Origin: Tricholoma matsutake
Lineage: Eukaryota > Basidiomycota > Agaricomycetes > Agaricales > Tricholomataceae
Assembly: GCA_026075535.2 (NCBI GenBank)
Contig: AP026545.1
Coordinates: forward strand, 8,556,001 to 8,620,000
Reading direction: 5' to 3'
Length of the DNA: 64,000 nucleotides
Notes under the pieces: model-generated
Told to the model about the DNA's origin: nothing
Seen by the model: only the letters and a program-made list of their open reading frames with translations
Databases searched by the model: none
Part shown: positions 63,110 to 64,000 of the stretch, in pieces
Layout of the letters: each line of letters begins with the position of its first letter
Position numbering within the stretch: the stretch's first letter is position 1
Position numbers and translations under genes: made by a program

Positions 63110-64000
63110 TCCAGGACCTTCCCAAAGTCCTAGGATTTTGTGAATGCTTATGAACACCTACGAATGTACGAAACAACGAAACAACACTTTGAACCATTTT
63201 GAACGACTTCGGCCACCGTATTCCTATCGTACTGAACCTCGAACACACGCTCCCACCATTACACACACTAACACATCATGTTCCCACCACCACAAACATG
63301 AAGAAACACAATGGCTAGCAACTTAGTGTGCATCAAGGCATTTTTCGACATATTCATGATTTATTGGAACCACAAGACAAGGAGATTTGATATATCATGT
63401 ATATGGCACATTTCTTTCTTATCATTTTCTCATTTACTTCCTGATTTTGACACCTTGTTCACTGCCTCATGTTTACCACATGTTTTGCCTCATGGCCTTT
63501 ACCTTACCTTTTTAGTACTATCTCTCTAAAACATATATAGTTTGGTGTATTTGCTGTCGAGACAACAGAAAATTGTCTTCTCACATTGCCTATCATCTGA
63601 CTTAAGGGTTTAAACTCTTGAGTTTTAGCTCAGTCTTCATCCAAACTCACTCAAGTATTCTGCAAACTACATCGTTTCGCCACATAGTTTCTCAAAACTC
63701 ACATCACATTGTCTACCTACCATGTCATCATCTCTTACCTCACTTTCAACTATTGTCACAATCTCCCGAACCCATGAAACCATTCCAGAGATTCTCAAAC
63801 TTCTTCACATTGCTGCTAAACTCTTTCGTATCATTTCAGAACACTTCATAGGGTTTCGCATTACTTTGGACAGCTTCACAGAACTTTGCACAGCCTAATA
63901 CTACTTTGCAACATCTTACAGTACATTTACCAGCCTTTGGATGGCACAGTGATATTCAGTACTACCTCGCAACCTTTCTCTGACTCGTGTTATATCTCCT
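63110..64000. mobile_element. LTR-like repeat related to 23986-25108, cut by window edge
   Basis: The final CTCGCAACCTTTCTCTGACTCGTG matches about 25025-25050. Pyrimidine-rich sequence with GCCTCATG-T and CCTTTTTAGTACT near 63465-63520 matches about 24570-24620. Short TTTCG/TTCAGA-ACTT motifs repeat at 63660-63890. No gene is seen. Confidence 0.45.

Overview
The window looks like a transposon-dense region of a basidiomycete nuclear genome, most likely an Agaricomycete. The evidence is a host GH30 glycosidase gene split by 16 very short introns, KDZ and Tnp2-type transposases of the mushroom-forming-fungus kind, an RNase H-bearing LINE, Copia and Gypsy retroelements, and a RecQ-like helicase of the telomere-linked type. 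No prokaryotic features are present. The one clearly intact host gene is GH30 at 45421-47882. Almost everything else is mobile or repetitive DNA, much of it nested, with boundaries that can be fixed from target-site duplications (TSDs).

Layout. 1-2011: 5' end of a Copia element on the minus strand (gag, primer-binding site, LTR), its LTR hit by a 490-bp terminal-inverted-repeat (TIR) element. 3280-5385: hAT transposase remnant. 6235-6760: LINE reverse-transcriptase (RT) remnant. 7851-13012: CACTA/Tnp2 element with TSD TCT, carrying a second gene convergent to its transposase. 13330-14757 and 28489-31177: the two halves of one Gypsy element, split inside the integrase by a 13,715-bp element (14766-28480) with TAGTG-type TIRs and an exact 8-bp TSD. 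Nested in that element are a small hAT-like element carrying a spliced ORF (17547-19026), a Tc1/mariner-type element with a Ulp1 protease and a DDE transposase (19688-23876), a solo-LTR-like insert (23986-25108) and a composite insertion (25441-27428). The composite is built from LTRs that contain a tRNA-like gene and from the 3' end of a Copia element.

31.2-34.2 kb holds foldback repeats, hairpin modules and tRNA-headed SINE-like copies. 34.2-38.6 kb is a KDZ transposase with a convergent partner gene. 39.3-40.3 kb is a Copia integrase, followed by hAT-type insertions. 42153-44250 is a second copy of the small hAT-like element, itself hit by a 537-bp solo LTR. After GH30, a 6.2-kb LINE (47912-54125, 9-bp TSD) lies 29 bp beyond the stop codon. 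57.2-59.9 kb is a decayed RecQ-like helicase, and 60412-63062 is a 2.65-kb near-perfect palindrome. The right edge repeats the LTR-like family seen at 24-25 kb.

Two points stand out. First, the composite at 25441-27428 contains a miniature LTR element (PBS and polypurine tract 70 bp apart) whose LTRs embed a tRNA-like unit with A and B boxes, fused to a Copia 3' end and integrated with U3 ends outward on both sides. Second, unrelated element classes share the same decay: catalytic Asp to Asn, Arg to Gln/Trp and Arg to stop changes, nearly all readable as CpG to TpG/CpA transitions. The GH30 gene is CpG-rich while the Gypsy interior is almost CpG-free.
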